64,000 nucleotides of DNA from an uncultured Alphaproteobacteria bacterium (GCA_913041535.1 CAJWJK010000001.1:124001-188000); one strand, 5' to 3'; positions 9,475-18,694 are shown, counted from the stretch's first letter. The notes: generated by a model from the letters alone, not told the origin. A program made the numbers and translations.

Positions 9475-10226
9475 GTAGTGTTAGCTTGTCAGCGTTGGTG
9501 GTTGCTCGTGACGAGGCTAGTCAGCTTGCTGATTGTCTTTCGTGTTTAACTTTTGCAGATGAGATTGTAGTTATTTTAGATCGTTGTACTGATGATTCAG
9601 CAGAAATATCGAGGCGCTTTGCCGCAAAAATTGTGGAAGGTGAGTGGCCGATTGAGGGAGATCGTCGCAACATAGGCATTAAATCCTGTATGGGAGACTG
9701 GATTATAGAGGTTGATGCAGACGAACGTGTTAACGAAAAGCTAGGTGAAGAGATTCGTAACACCATTTCATCGGCCCAACCTGGGTATTTTTTGGTCCCT
9801 TTTAACAATCATATAGGAGGCCGTCTGATACGGTACGGTTGGGGTGCATCTTGGGGTGTTAATTCAGCCCCCCGATTGTTCAGCAGGGGAGCTAAATCAT
9901 GGGGGTCGCAAAGAATTCATCCCGGCTTGCAATTGTTGGGTATGCCACGAAGACTTGTAACTCCTATAGAGCACCATGTTGATCGTGACATATCTAGTAT
10001 GATACTGCGTCTTGACCGCTATTCGAGTGAGCGGGCGCGAGATCTTCGTGATAGCGGAGACTTTGGCTCTTTAGCCGGAAGCTTGCGGCGATTCGTTTGG
10101 CGGTTTTTTAAGTGCTATGTGCGACGCAAAGGCTATCGAGAGGGCAAGTGGGGATTTTTAATCGCGTTAATGGCAGGTTTATATCCTCTGTTATCATATT
10201 TAAAGGCACGTTTAGAGGTTAAGTAG
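9471..10226 (+). CDS. Glycosyltransferase family 2 (LPS core, WaaE/KdtX-like)
   Basis: A GT-A fold transferase of about 251 aa. It opens with LSALVVARDEASQLADCL, followed by VVILDRCTDDS and a DAD triad in IEVDADERV that would bind the metal and nucleotide sugar. The C-terminus has a hydrophobic patch ending LLSYLKARLE. The track starts at ATG 9453. GTG at 9471 overlaps the preceding stop by 4 bp and has GGAGG 11 bases upstream, so I prefer it. The product probably adds a hexose to the inner core or O-chain. Confidence 0.87.
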   Translation: MSSVSLSALVVARDEASQLADCLSCLTFADEIVVILDRCTDDSAEISRRFAAKIVEGEWPIEGDRRNIGIKSCMGDWIIEVDADERVNEKLGEEIRNTISSAQPGYFLVPFNNHIGGRLIRYGWGASWGVNSAPRLFSRGAKSWGSQRIHPGLQLLGMPRRLVTPIEHHVDRDISSMILRLDRYSSERARDLRDSGDFGSLAGSLRRFVWRFFKCYVRRKGYREGKWGFLIALMAGLYPLLSYLKARLEVK

Positions 10227-11246
10227 GTGCGAGTGCTCCAAGCAATGGCAGGGCGCAAAGAAGGTGGAGCAGAGCGGTTCTTTGCTCGCCTTGTGATCGC
10301 GTTGGACAATGCAGGAATAAAACAACACGTACTAATTAGAAATAGTGCAGCCTGTGCAGGTTGGTTAAGGCAAGGGGGAATGAGTGCCGTGGAGCTACCT
10401 TTTGGCGGTCGCCTGGACCTGTTGACTGCCAGGCGGTTTCGTAAAGAAATTGAACAATTCAAGCCTCAAGTAGTGTTGACATGGATGAATAAGGCTACTC
10501 GGTTTTGCCCTAAGCCGAACGGATTCATTCACGTAGGGAGGTTGGGTGGTTATTATAATCTAAAATACTATCGGTCGTGTCACCACCTTGTTGCTAACAC
10601 CTCAGACATTGTGGATTATGTGAATAAGATGGGTTGGAAGAAGTCAATTCACTACCTTCCAAATTTCGCGCACGCGATACCTGCTAAGCCGGCGAGTCGT
10701 CGCGCTCTGGATACGCCTGAGCATGCTCCGTTAGTATTGTCTCTTGGAAGGTTACATCATAACAAGGGTTTTGACGTGTTGCTTCGGGCTATGATGCATG
10801 TACCGGAGGCTTACCTATGGATTGCTGGCACCGGACCACTTGAGAATGAGTTGTTCCATAGCGTTAATGAATTAGGCTTGGTTGGTCGGGTGCGATTCTT
10901 GGGTTGGCGTGACGATGTGGCTGCATTGCATGCAGCTGCAGACGTTTATGTCTGCCCCTCTCGGCACGAGCCACTCGGGAATGTAATTATTGAGGCTTGG
11001 GCTCAGGGTAAGCCTGTAGTATCAGCTGCTTCTAAAGGACCAGCTGAACTAATTACGAATGAGGAAAGTGGATTGTTAGTACAGGTAGACGATGTTATTG
11101 GACTTTCAGATGCAATCCGCCGTGTCTTCACCGATAAAACACTGGCCGATCGCCTTGCAACTGGTGGTTTTAGGGCATATGAGAATGAGTTTACTGAATC
11201 GATCGTCGTCGGTCGATATATCTCCTTTCTCAAGAAACTCGCGTGA
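10227..11246 (+). CDS. Glycosyltransferase family 4
   Basis: A GT-B retaining glycosyltransferase of 339 aa. The start GTG follows the preceding TAG stop with no gap. It opens with VLQAMAGRKEGGAERFF. The donor-binding domain contains LVLSLGRLHHNKGFDVLL and the EX7E pair in RHEPLGNVIIEAWAQGKPVV. It belongs to the surface polysaccharide cluster and overlaps the following amidohydrolase by 4 bp. Donor and acceptor sugars are unknown. Confidence 0.9.
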   Translation: MRVLQAMAGRKEGGAERFFARLVIALDNAGIKQHVLIRNSAACAGWLRQGGMSAVELPFGGRLDLLTARRFRKEIEQFKPQVVLTWMNKATRFCPKPNGFIHVGRLGGYYNLKYYRSCHHLVANTSDIVDYVNKMGWKKSIHYLPNFAHAIPAKPASRRALDTPEHAPLVLSLGRLHHNKGFDVLLRAMMHVPEAYLWIAGTGPLENELFHSVNELGLVGRVRFLGWRDDVAALHAAADVYVCPSRHEPLGNVIIEAWAQGKPVVSAASKGPAELITNEESGLLVQVDDVIGLSDAIRRVFTDKTLADRLATGGFRAYENEFTESIVVGRYISFLKKLA

Positions 11247-12604
11247 ATAGAAAAATGGACAATAATTACGACCTCATACTTCATGGAGGAAACTGCGTAA
11301 GCCACGATGGTATAAGTCGCAGCGATATTGCGTTGAGGGACGGGCGAATCGTCGGCATTGGGGATTATGCGAGGGCCAAGGCGGCAAATTTTATGAACGT
11401 GCGGGGGTTGCACGTTCTGCCGGGTATAATCGATAGCCAAGTGCATTTTCGAGAGCCTGGAGCCGAACACAATGAAGACTTGGAGAGTGGTAGTCGAGCG
11501 GCGGTGCTAGGAGGAGTGACATCTGTCTTTGAAATGCCCAATACCCGTCCGACGACGACCAGCACTCAGGCCCTTGATGACAAGCTTGACCGCGCATCTA
11601 ATCGTATGTGGTGTGACCATGCATTCTTTGTTGGTGCGGATAAGGAGAACATCGATAGTCTGTCCACACTTGAGAGACATTTTGGTTGCTGCGGTATTAA
11701 GCTCTTTATGGGTTCATCAACCGGCGATCTACTGGTAGATGATGATGAAGATATTTTTCGTGTATTGAAAAACGGTCAGCGGCGAATTGCAGTTCATAGT
11801 GAGGACGAAAACCGACTGCGCGAAAGAAGATCTATTGCTATGGAGACAGGAGATGTTCATGCGCATGCTCAATGGCGAGATGTGGAGACTGCTGTTAGCT
11901 CTACGCGGCGTTTGCTGCGTGCAGCAAGGGCTACGGGACGTAGAGTTCATGTGCTTCACGTTACTACGGCGGAGGAGATGCGACTGCTGGCAGATGAAAA
12001 AACTTTGGCTACGGTAGAGGTGACACCACAGCACCTAACTTTGGCTTCTCCAAGTTGCTACGATATGCTTGGGACGCTAGCACAAATGAATCCTCCTATA
12101 CGCGATAAAGCTCATCAAGAGGCGCTCTGGCAAGGTGTTCGTGAAGGCATAGTTGATGTGCTCGGCTCGGATCACGCCCCTCATTCTCGGAAGGATAAGG
12201 ACAAAGATTACCCAAGCTCACCCTCCGGAATGCCAGGAGTTCAGACGTTATTGCCCTTAATGCTTGAGCATGTTGCGGCAGGGAAACTGACCATTATGCG
12301 TTTAGTCGATCTATTGTGTACTGGACCAGCGAGAGTATTTGGAATTGCGTCTAAGGGCCGTATAGCAGTTGGATACGATGGCGATGTCACAATTGTCGAC
12401 CTTAATTCCAAACGGCGAATAGAGGAAAGCTGGCTTGCTAGCAAGTGTGGCTGGAGTCCGTTTTCTGGTTTTGAAGTTCGTGGCTGGCCAGTAGCGACGA
12501 TTGTTCGTGGGCGCGTCTGTATGCGGGAGGGAGAGCTATTGGGCAATCCATCTGGTGAGCCAGTGCGGTTTCAGGAATCTTTAACACCATTATCTGTACG
12601 CTAA
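11243..12604 (+). CDS. Dihydroorotase-like (class I) amidohydrolase with atypical metal motif
   Basis: A 453-aa TIM-barrel cyclic amidohydrolase, by family a dihydroorotase (carbamoyl-aspartate/dihydroorotate, pyrimidine synthesis). The features are MPNTRPTT, GIKLFMGSSTG, HVLHVTT, TPQHL and the catalytic Asp in GSDHAPH. The first metal motif reads DSQVHFREPG where classical members have DxHxH, so the first ligand His is Gln. GTG at 11243 overlaps the GT4 stop by 4 bp. The genomic setting in a glycosyltransferase operon is unusual for a pyrimidine enzyme. No second dihydroorotase or pyrB is in this window, so I leave the symbol blank. Confidence 0.82.
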   Translation: MNRKMDNNYDLILHGGNCVSHDGISRSDIALRDGRIVGIGDYARAKAANFMNVRGLHVLPGIIDSQVHFREPGAEHNEDLESGSRAAVLGGVTSVFEMPNTRPTTTSTQALDDKLDRASNRMWCDHAFFVGADKENIDSLSTLERHFGCCGIKLFMGSSTGDLLVDDDEDIFRVLKNGQRRIAVHSEDENRLRERRSIAMETGDVHAHAQWRDVETAVSSTRRLLRAARATGRRVHVLHVTTAEEMRLLADEKTLATVEVTPQHLTLASPSCYDMLGTLAQMNPPIRDKAHQEALWQGVREGIVDVLGSDHAPHSRKDKDKDYPSSPSGMPGVQTLLPLMLEHVAAGKLTIMRLVDLLCTGPARVFGIASKGRIAVGYDGDVTIVDLNSKRRIEESWLASKCGWSPFSGFEVRGWPVATIVRGRVCMREGELLGNPSGEPVRFQESLTPLSVR

Positions 12605-12622
12605 GGATTTTCGCCATCGCGT

Positions 12623-12656
12623 GTTAGCCGCTCTATCATCCGAAGGAGCGGCTAAC
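12623..12656 (+). terminator. Perfect 11-bp stem-loop after the amidohydrolase gene
   Basis: GTTAGCCGCTC and GAGCGGCTAAC are perfectly complementary around a 12-base loop, starting 19 bases after the stop codon. No T-run follows, so it is not a textbook intrinsic terminator. It could still end or stabilise the glycosyltransferase operon transcript, or act on the convergent hsp20 transcript. Confidence 0.5.
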
Positions 12657-12745
12657 TATGATAGATATTTGAATATTCTGTTGCGCACGGAAAGGAAAGA
12701 GATCCCTTCTCCCCATTAATTGACGGCGTGCTGTGTTGTTTTCGC

Positions 12746-13207
12746 TTAGGCCGCCTTATCTCTTTCAACCAAGCGTGAGTCACGACTTCTAATTTCTATT
12801 GTGTGTGGTTTCATGGCTTCGGGAAGCTTGCGCAGCAGTTCAATTTGGAGAAGCCCATTTGCTAGTTCTGCGCTAATAGCTTCCACATGTTCTTCAAGCT
12901 GAAACCTCCGCTGAAATGCGCGTTCAGCTATACCTCGATGGAGATAGGTTGTTTCGGTGTTACTATCAGAGCTCTTGCCGGTAACCGTGAGTTCGCCCTC
13001 TTGAAGTTTAATATCAAGGTCTTGCTCACAGAATCCTGCAACTGCCAGGGTAATTCGGTATGTATCCTCTCCGGTTTTTTCAATGTTGTATGGGGGATAG
13101 TTTGCACTGTTTTTTTCATTCCAACTGGCTGCGGAATCCAACATTCGGGTCATTTGATCAAAGCCCACTGTGGAGCGAAAAAGGGGCGAAAAATCAATAC
13201 GTGTCAT
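12746..13207 (-). CDS. Small heat shock protein, Hsp20/IbpA family
   Basis: An ATP-independent holdase of 153 aa. The alpha-crystallin core begins near NIEKTGEDTYRITLAVAGF, with ELTVTGK and YLHRGIAERAFQRRFQL, then the LANGLLQIELLRKLPE strand typical of IbpA-like proteins. An AGGAGG ribosome site lies seven bases before the ATG. The 297-bp region upstream is long enough for a heat-shock promoter or an RNA thermometer. It is convergent with the amidohydrolase gene. Confidence 0.92.
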   Translation of the reverse strand: MTRIDFSPLFRSTVGFDQMTRMLDSAASWNEKNSANYPPYNIEKTGEDTYRITLAVAGFCEQDLDIKLQEGELTVTGKSSDSNTETTYLHRGIAERAFQRRFQLEEHVEAISAELANGLLQIELLRKLPEAMKPHTIEIRSRDSRLVERDKAA

Positions 13208-13504
13208 AAATACATCCTCCTATAGAAGCAATGTTCTGTTATGGCCAGACGTTTGCGTTGACCTGTCGGGTCCACAACGGCACCCTTAGTAGCTGATATA
13301 GGGATCAGTTTGGTGATTGCAAGGGTTACATGGGTCGTCAAATAGTTCCTGGCAACAATATGCTAATGCTATCCGACGTCTTTACATCATTTAGGGATAC
13401 TGGTTTTGGGGCAAGACTGAGAATAACCATAAGCGTAAATACTCAATTGGTAAGGCAATCTTGGACTAGTTTTGGAGCTGGTTTCTATTAGCTCTTAATC
13501 ACTG

Positions 13505-14011
13505 TCAATCGAGTGTTTCCGACTCCCAATAAGGGCGCTTGTCTCGTTTGTAAGTGACGTGAAAGCGGCCACGCTCTGGTTCAGGCATGGCACTTATTTT
13601 TTCACTGTCTGGATACTCACAGACCTCTGGAAAAACTAACGTACTGAAAACTAAGTATCTCAGCTCAGAGTCTGAGGTGTTTCGAATTTGATGTGCTGAC
13701 CCTATGGGAAAAAGGATGATGTCACCCTCATTAATTGCGAATTCTTCATCTTCGTAGCGGACAGTCCCTTTCCCCGAGACGACGTGAACCATCTCTTCAT
13801 TGGCGTGATGAATATGATAGGGAAACATAACCTTACCTGGTGGCACCACTGTCAGCGAGCAACCCAGCTTACGTGACCCGAGAGATTGACCAATCTTTCC
13901 CCACCGACCGCCTCGGGCTTTATCCGGCGTAGGGCCTGAAAATTCGTTGTGGCCGGGAAAATGATCGATGAGATCGATATCTTTAATATTTATCATCGGT
14001 AGTTCAGACAT
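13505..14011 (-). CDS. Cupin-domain protein
   Basis: A single-domain cupin of 168 aa. The metal-binding motif 1 reads PYHIHHANEEMVHVVSG (His, His, Glu). Motif 2 follows in FPIGSAHQIRNTSD. The C-terminal tail ends KRDKRPYWESETLD. The track starts at GTG 14026; ATG at 14011 is preceded by AAAGG and is preferred. Proteins of this type often bind Fe or Mn and may be sugar- or amino-acid-processing enzymes, but the substrate is unknown. Confidence 0.85.
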   Translation of the reverse strand: MSELPMINIKDIDLIDHFPGHNEFSGPTPDKARGGRWGKIGQSLGSRKLGCSLTVVPPGKVMFPYHIHHANEEMVHVVSGKGTVRYEDEEFAINEGDIILFPIGSAHQIRNTSDSELRYLVFSTLVFPEVCEYPDSEKISAMPEPERGRFHVTYKRDKRPYWESETLD

Positions 14012-14192
14012 GGTCGTGCCTTTCACAACAACGCGTCTAGTTGAAAATCATACAAAAACTGTCACGTGAAAAGATAAGCAGTTCCTAAAATAGGGGATAG
14101 TAGCGGGAAAATATATAAGCCTTTAACAGCGTAAACTGCAGCTTGACAAGAACTTAGATTGTCCAGGAGTTAACTGAGGTTTTCTTAAAGTT

Positions 14193-14279
14193 TGGTGCCC
14201 GCCCCGGGATTCGAACCCGGACCTGCCTACGCAGAGCGGATTTTAAGTCCGATATGTCTACCAATTCCATCAGGCGGGC
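14193..14279 (-). tRNA. tRNA-Leu (anticodon UAA)
   Basis: The minus strand folds as an 87-base class II tRNA. The 7-bp acceptor is GCCCGCC/GGCGGGC, discriminator A, with encoded CCA. The anticodon loop CTTAAAA gives UAA, the variable arm is long, and the T-arm is GGTTCGAATCC. The top pair of the anticodon stem looks mismatched (U-C), leaving four clear pairs. Confidence 0.96.
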
Positions 14280-14350
14280 AACTTAATCTAAAAACAATAT
14301 AAACTATGGTCTTATTTAGTTTCTACTATGGTTATGTGCTAGCTTTTTCC

Positions 14351-14905
14351 TCATTTGTTCGCCAAGTGAGTTCGAATGTCGGTCCAGCGATAGCATTGTT
14401 CAACCATTTTTGTTCCTCCGATGCTGGTGATACGTTGTTCAGCAGGTGTGCCGCCTAGCGCTGCATAGAAGTCTCGGGCTGGGTTGTCGATTAGAGTCCA
14501 TATCGCTAGAGCGGTGAAACCTTCTTTTGCGAGCTGTTGCGCACATTTTTGCACTAATCGTCGACCAATACCCAGATTGCGCCAGCGAGGAAGCAAATAT
14601 AATGCCATTACCTCACCAAAACGCGGCGGTCCTGCTCTTTCAGGTCCGCTATCAGCGAATCCTATGATTTTGCCCCGTATGTTCTGTGCTACATAGACTC
14701 CAATGCCTCTATCGACATCACTAAGAATACTTTCCCAGTAAGCGGCTAGTGTCGTTTCAGACATCGAGTCTAGGTAGTCATCCGTTAAGATACCACGATA
14801 AGTCGCACGCCATGCCGCGACATGAACCGATCCAAGTTCTGCCGAGTCGGATCGAGTAGCAGCGCGGATAGAGGTGTGTGTTTCAACTTTATGTAGTGCT
14901 GTCAT
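14351..14905 (-). CDS. GNAT family N-acetyltransferase
   Basis: A 184-aa acetyltransferase. A strand MALYLLPRWRNLGIGRRLV contains the acetyl-CoA pyrophosphate loop (RNLGIGRRL). FYAALGGTPAEQR near the C-terminus is the usual last helix/strand. The track uses TTG at 14908, with ATG immediately following at 14905 being more likely. It lies 20 bp downstream of the CinA-like gene on the same strand. The acceptor substrate is unknown. Confidence 0.85.
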   Translation of the reverse strand: MTALHKVETHTSIRAATRSDSAELGSVHVAAWRATYRGILTDDYLDSMSETTLAAYWESILSDVDRGIGVYVAQNIRGKIIGFADSGPERAGPPRFGEVMALYLLPRWRNLGIGRRLVQKCAQQLAKEGFTALAIWTLIDNPARDFYAALGGTPAEQRITSIGGTKMVEQCYRWTDIRTHLANK

Positions 14906-14924
14906 CAATACCAGCGGATATGGC

Positions 14925-15686
14925 CTAGAAACGATCTTCTTCGAATGGTTCGTGCCCTAAGTCCCTTACCAGACGTTTTAAGGATTCTAATACAGATAGT
15001 AGGCGGTCTACATCGGTGCATCGAAGTACAAACGTTGCACCAGACTCACCGTCACGGAAAAAGGGATAGCTGCCAATTTCAACGTCTCGGTTGCGATTTT
15101 GAAGGTTGGCAAGAGGTGTTGCGATTAATCCTTCAGGAATATTTGCTGTAATGCTTCGGGACACCGTGACTGGGCCACTTCGGAGATGGTTGCGAATGCC
15201 ATTAAACATAGCCTGCAATATGCTAGGCACTCCTGCCATTACATATACGTTTTCAACGCGAAATCCTGGTGCGGCGCTAATTGGATTATCGATAAGGGTT
15301 GCTCCTTCAGGAACATGTGCCATCTTTAGTCGAGCTTCATTCATTTCTTCATTTGTGTAGTTAGAAGTTAAGCGGCGTTTCGCTTCAGCATTAAGTACTA
15401 GCGGTTTATTAAATGCTTTTGCAACGCATGACGTGGTGACATCGTCGTGCGTCGGTCCTATCCCACCAGATGTAAAAACATACTCATAGTTTGCACGATA
15501 TTCGTTAATGGTGTTGATGATGCTCTGTTCGTCATCAGCAATAGTTCGAGCCTCCTGCAATGTTATTCCAATCTCGCATAAAGCTTTCGCGAGAAAGGGA
15601 AGATTTTGGTCAACTGTTCTGCCGGAGAGTATCTCGTTTCCGATAATTATGATGGCGGCATTGGGATTATTAGTGTGATCAATCAT
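14925..15686 (-). CDS. CinA-like molybdopterin-binding domain protein
   Basis: A 253-aa protein of the competence/damage-inducible CinA N-terminal (MoCF_biosynth) family. It opens with AAIIIIGNEILSGRTVDQN, and has TSGGIGPTHDDVT and the YVMAGVPSILQAMF stretch. The C-terminal nicotinamide-nucleotide amidase domain of full-length CinA is absent. Short versions of this kind are common in alphaproteobacteria, where the role is uncertain. It is divergent from sfsA, with which it commonly neighbours. Confidence 0.88.
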   Translation of the reverse strand: MIDHTNNPNAAIIIIGNEILSGRTVDQNLPFLAKALCEIGITLQEARTIADDEQSIINTINEYRANYEYVFTSGGIGPTHDDVTTSCVAKAFNKPLVLNAEAKRRLTSNYTNEEMNEARLKMAHVPEGATLIDNPISAAPGFRVENVYVMAGVPSILQAMFNGIRNHLRSGPVTVSRSITANIPEGLIATPLANLQNRNRDVEIGSYPFFRDGESGATFVLRCTDVDRLLSVLESLKRLVRDLGHEPFEEDRF

Positions 15687-15789
15687 TTATTTTCCTAGGA
15701 TAAGGTTTATCTCTATAGCATCGGCTTATGGCATAGGGCTAGGAAAGATCCTCCGTAAGGGACATAAATCGGAATTGGAGTGACATGCT

Positions 15790-16491
15790 ATGAAATTCTC
15801 GGAATCACTTGTATCTGGTCGATTGGTTCGTCGCTATAAACGATTTCTTTGCGACGTCCAATTAGATACTGGGGAATTGACAACAGCTCATTGTCCTAAT
15901 CCTGGCTCAATGCTAGGGCTTAAGGAACCTGGTTCTCAAGTATGGCTAATGCCGGTCAAGGATAAGAATCGAAAACTGCCGTACAGCTGGGAGCTAATCC
16001 ATGTAAATGAAGTTCTTGTGGGCATTAATGCTGGGCGGGCTAATCGGATAGTTGAAGAAGCGCTACTAACAGGCGCTATTAATGAGCTGGTGGGGTACGG
16101 TTCGATTCGTCGAGAGGTGGCATATGGCACCAGATCACGAATTGATTTTTTACTTGAATCGGGGTGCGATGCTAAATGCTTTGTTGAGGTTAAGAATGTT
16201 CATCTTAGCAGAGTGACAGGGCTTGCAGAATTTCCAGATTCAGTTACTGCGCGTGGCCTTAAACATCTTGAAGAGTTATCAAAGATCGTCTCAGAGGGTG
16301 GCCGTGGGGTAATGCTATATCTAGTTCAGAGAGGTGATTGCAATGGTTTCTCAGTTGCTGCTGATATAGATTCTGCTTATGCGGATGCCTTTCGTCGGGC
16401 AAGGGATTCCGGTGTTCAAATGCTTTGCTATCGGTGCGACGTTAACACTGAATCTGTTGTGCTCAACGAGCGTATAGAATTGGTATGTTAA
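15790..16491 (+). CDS. sfsA: DNA/RNA nuclease SfsA-family protein
   Basis: The 233-aa length is typical. Motifs include TAHCPNPGSMLGL, LPYSWELIHV, the SRIDFLLES segment with FVEVKNVHL (PD-(D/E)XK-like core), and FPDSVTARGLKHL. E. coli SfsA was named for sugar-fermentation stimulation and later shown to bind and cleave nucleic acid; the physiological role is unclear. It lies 27 bp upstream of map in the same direction. Confidence 0.93.
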   Translation: MKFSESLVSGRLVRRYKRFLCDVQLDTGELTTAHCPNPGSMLGLKEPGSQVWLMPVKDKNRKLPYSWELIHVNEVLVGINAGRANRIVEEALLTGAINELVGYGSIRREVAYGTRSRIDFLLESGCDAKCFVEVKNVHLSRVTGLAEFPDSVTARGLKHLEELSKIVSEGGRGVMLYLVQRGDCNGFSVAADIDSAYADAFRRARDSGVQMLCYRCDVNTESVVLNERIELVC

Positions 16492-16518
16492 CATCTCGGT
16501 AAATTATATGGGTAAGAG

Positions 16519-17346
16519 ATGACATTTAAGGACATTCAGAAGCAAGACAAACCGCTTCGTAATACAGGACAGATTAGAATACATGATAAATCGGGGTTTC
16601 AAGGAATGTCGAAGGCAGGACGTTTAGCGGCTGAGACCCTTGATTACATAGAGCCATATGTTAAGCCCGGTGTTACCACCGCATATCTCGATAGATTATG
16701 CCATCAGTTTATACTTGACCGTGATGGAATCCCAGCGCCGCTGAATTATCGGGGTTTTCCGGGGTCTACTTGCACGTCAGTTAACCACGTTGTTTGCCAC
16801 GGCATACCGAGCGGCAAGGTGTTGAAAAATGGAGACATTTTGAATATTGATGTGACAACCATTGTTGAGGGATGGCACGGTGATACCAACCGCATGTTCT
16901 TCGTCGGGGACGTAAGTGTAAAAGCCCGCCGTTTAGTTCGAGTTACATTTGAAGCAATGATGAAGGGCGTTGAAGTGGTACGTCCAGGAATCACGCTCGG
17001 TGATCTAGGCAATGCGATACAATCTCATGCGGAGAAGAACCGCTATTCGGTGGTACGGGATTTCTGTGGGCATGGGGTGGGAAAACTATTCCACGATGCT
17101 CCAAACGTTCTACACTACGGAAGACCTGGTAGTGGCACCAAATTGTGTGAAGGGATGTTTTTTACGATTGAACCAATGATTAATTTAGGTGGTTGGGAGG
17201 TTAAGTTGCTTAAGGATGGCTGGACCGCCGTGACAAAGGATCGTTCATTGTCAGCGCAATTTGAGCATTCGATCGGTGTCACCTCGACGGGTTACGAGAT
17301 ATTCACACGTTCGCCAGCAGGGAGGGATCATCCGTCTTTTGATTGA
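16519..17346 (+). CDS. map: Methionine aminopeptidase type I
   Basis: The enzyme removes the initiator methionine from nascent proteins using a dinuclear metal site. The 275 aa are the type I length. Ligand regions are visible: NHVVCHGIPS, DILNIDVTTIVEGWHGDTNRMF with both Asp ligands, GHGVGKLFHDAP with the His ligand, and FTIEPMINLG plus FEHSI with the Glu ligands. It is probably co-transcribed with sfsA. Confidence 0.95.
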   Translation: MTFKDIQKQDKPLRNTGQIRIHDKSGFQGMSKAGRLAAETLDYIEPYVKPGVTTAYLDRLCHQFILDRDGIPAPLNYRGFPGSTCTSVNHVVCHGIPSGKVLKNGDILNIDVTTIVEGWHGDTNRMFFVGDVSVKARRLVRVTFEAMMKGVEVVRPGITLGDLGNAIQSHAEKNRYSVVRDFCGHGVGKLFHDAPNVLHYGRPGSGTKLCEGMFFTIEPMINLGGWEVKLLKDGWTAVTKDRSLSAQFEHSIGVTSTGYEIFTRSPAGRDHPSFD

Positions 17347-17430
17347 GGTCGCTAAAGTTAAAGAATCCACACGGGCAGCTGGCTAAGAAAATGCTGAGAT
17401 TTACGTACTGTAAAATTGGATGTATCAACA

Positions 17431-17637
17431 TTATTCGAGGTCTATATCGCCTGTAACCCGAATACTGAGATTAATTCTTGGAGAAGTTACGTGCGCGGTT
17501 ACACTTATGGGTGTATTAGCACCCAACATTCCACTTTCCAGAGCATCTCGGACTGCCTGTTCTATTTCTCTCTGGGCAGTCACCCCCAGTCGCTTTAGAA
17601 ATTTCCGCACTTCCATATTGAAGATATCTTCATTCAT
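17431..17637 (-). CDS. DUF6494 family small protein
   Basis: A 68-aa protein that I recognise as the DUF6494 type, conserved in alphaproteobacteria. Features are MNEDIFNMEVRKFLKRLGVTAQREIEQAVRDAL, then a short beta-rich tail ending VTGDIDLE. The pattern of N-terminal helices and C-terminal strands suggests a small soluble domain. No function is established. It is convergent with map, about 85 bp away. The minus-strand reading is chosen over two overlapping plus-strand ORFs because only it resembles a known family. Confidence 0.8.
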   Translation of the reverse strand: MNEDIFNMEVRKFLKRLGVTAQREIEQAVRDALESGMLGANTPISVTAHVTSPRINLSIRVTGDIDLE

Positions 17638-17893
17638 ATTTGTTCTCCATAACTGTACTTATTTCCGAAAAACCCAATGTTGACGATTATGATTCCAGTG
17701 AAGGCGCTAGATATTTAGCATTTTTCTTCCGATAACTAGAGAAGTGAGAGGCATCATTATGACACAATCCTGTCAAATCCCGTGAGTTGTTGCCTCGGTG
17801 CATGCAAATGGCTCGTGAAAAGTGTGCGGTACTAGTGAGGGCATGTGCATCCATAGTTGTGCAAAGTCGTGATTTCTTAGCCGTGCTGAATAC
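17638..17893. other. 256-bp intergenic region without a recognised gene
   Basis: It lies between the DUF6494 gene and the downstream end of the SDR gene, both on the minus strand. No ORF of interest, tRNA or clear stem-loop was seen. It may contain the DUF6494 promoter. Confidence 0.4.
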
Positions 17894-18694
17894 TTACGCT
17901 GAGCGAGCCGTGAAGCCTCCATCGACGAGAAGTTCCACTCCATTTATGTAAGCCGCGTCATCTGATGCAAGAAAAAGGGAAGCGTGTGCAACGTCCCACG
18001 CTGTACCCATCTTCCCGGTGGGACTTTGACCATCTCGAATCCGCATCATCTCATCTACATCTCCGTCAGCATAAGCCGATGTAAGAGAGTTACGCACAAG
18101 TGGGGTATTAATCAGTCCGGGCAACACAGAATTACAGCGAATACCTTTATCAGCGTACTGTAAGGCGACAGTACGAGTAATTCCACCAACAGCGGCTTTG
18201 CTTGCAGAGTATGCAATGTATGAGACTCCGTACCAACGTACCGCTGCGGTGGAAGAAATATTGATAATTGAACCCCTGCCTTGCGATTCCATAACAGGAA
18301 GTACGTATTTGCATGACAAAAACATACTCTTAATATTTACCGAAAATTCATGATCCCAAGCTTCTTCGGTGAGTTCGACAGCACCCCCAACGGACAGTAT
18401 GCCTACATTATTGTGGAGGATGTCGATACAACCAAAATGTTCCTGAGTTCTCTTGATAATGGATTCAACATCCTCTGCTCTTGATACATCGGCTTGCCCC
18501 ACTATGCACTCTCCGCCTTCAGAGTCGATTATTGCCTTTGTCTCCTCTGCAGCAGATATGTTTACATCAACGGCCATGACTTTGGCTCCTTCTCGGGCAT
18601 ATAGAACTGCCGCTGCCTTCCCATTACCCCAGCCGGGGCCGACTGAGCCCGCACCTATAACAATTGCTACCTTATCCTTTACTCGTTCTCCCAC
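17894..18694 (-). CDS. SDR family oxidoreductase
   Basis: A 266-aa classical SDR. The cofactor loop is GAGSVGPGWGNGKA, slightly extended relative to TGxxxGxG. The catalytic residues are the Ser in ISSTAAV and YSASK, and the C-terminus is VDGGF. Asp in VMAVDVN suggests NAD over NADP. It is 40 bp downstream of an acyl-CoA ligase gene on the same strand, so it may act on a hydroxyacyl or alcohol substrate of the same pathway (inference). Confidence 0.9.
   Translation of the reverse strand: MGERVKDKVAIVIGAGSVGPGWGNGKAAAVLYAREGAKVMAVDVNISAAEETKAIIDSEGGECIVGQADVSRAEDVESIIKRTQEHFGCIDILHNNVGILSVGGAVELTEEAWDHEFSVNIKSMFLSCKYVLPVMESQGRGSIINISSTAAVRWYGVSYIAYSASKAAVGGITRTVALQYADKGIRCNSVLPGLINTPLVRNSLTSAYADGDVDEMMRIRDGQSPTGKMGTAWDVAHASLFLASDDAAYINGVELLVDGGFTARSA

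Noticed and set aside
17416-17683. 60- and 87-aa plus-strand ORFs over the DUF6494 gene
   Set aside because: The minus-strand reading matches a known conserved small family; the plus-strand ones do not.
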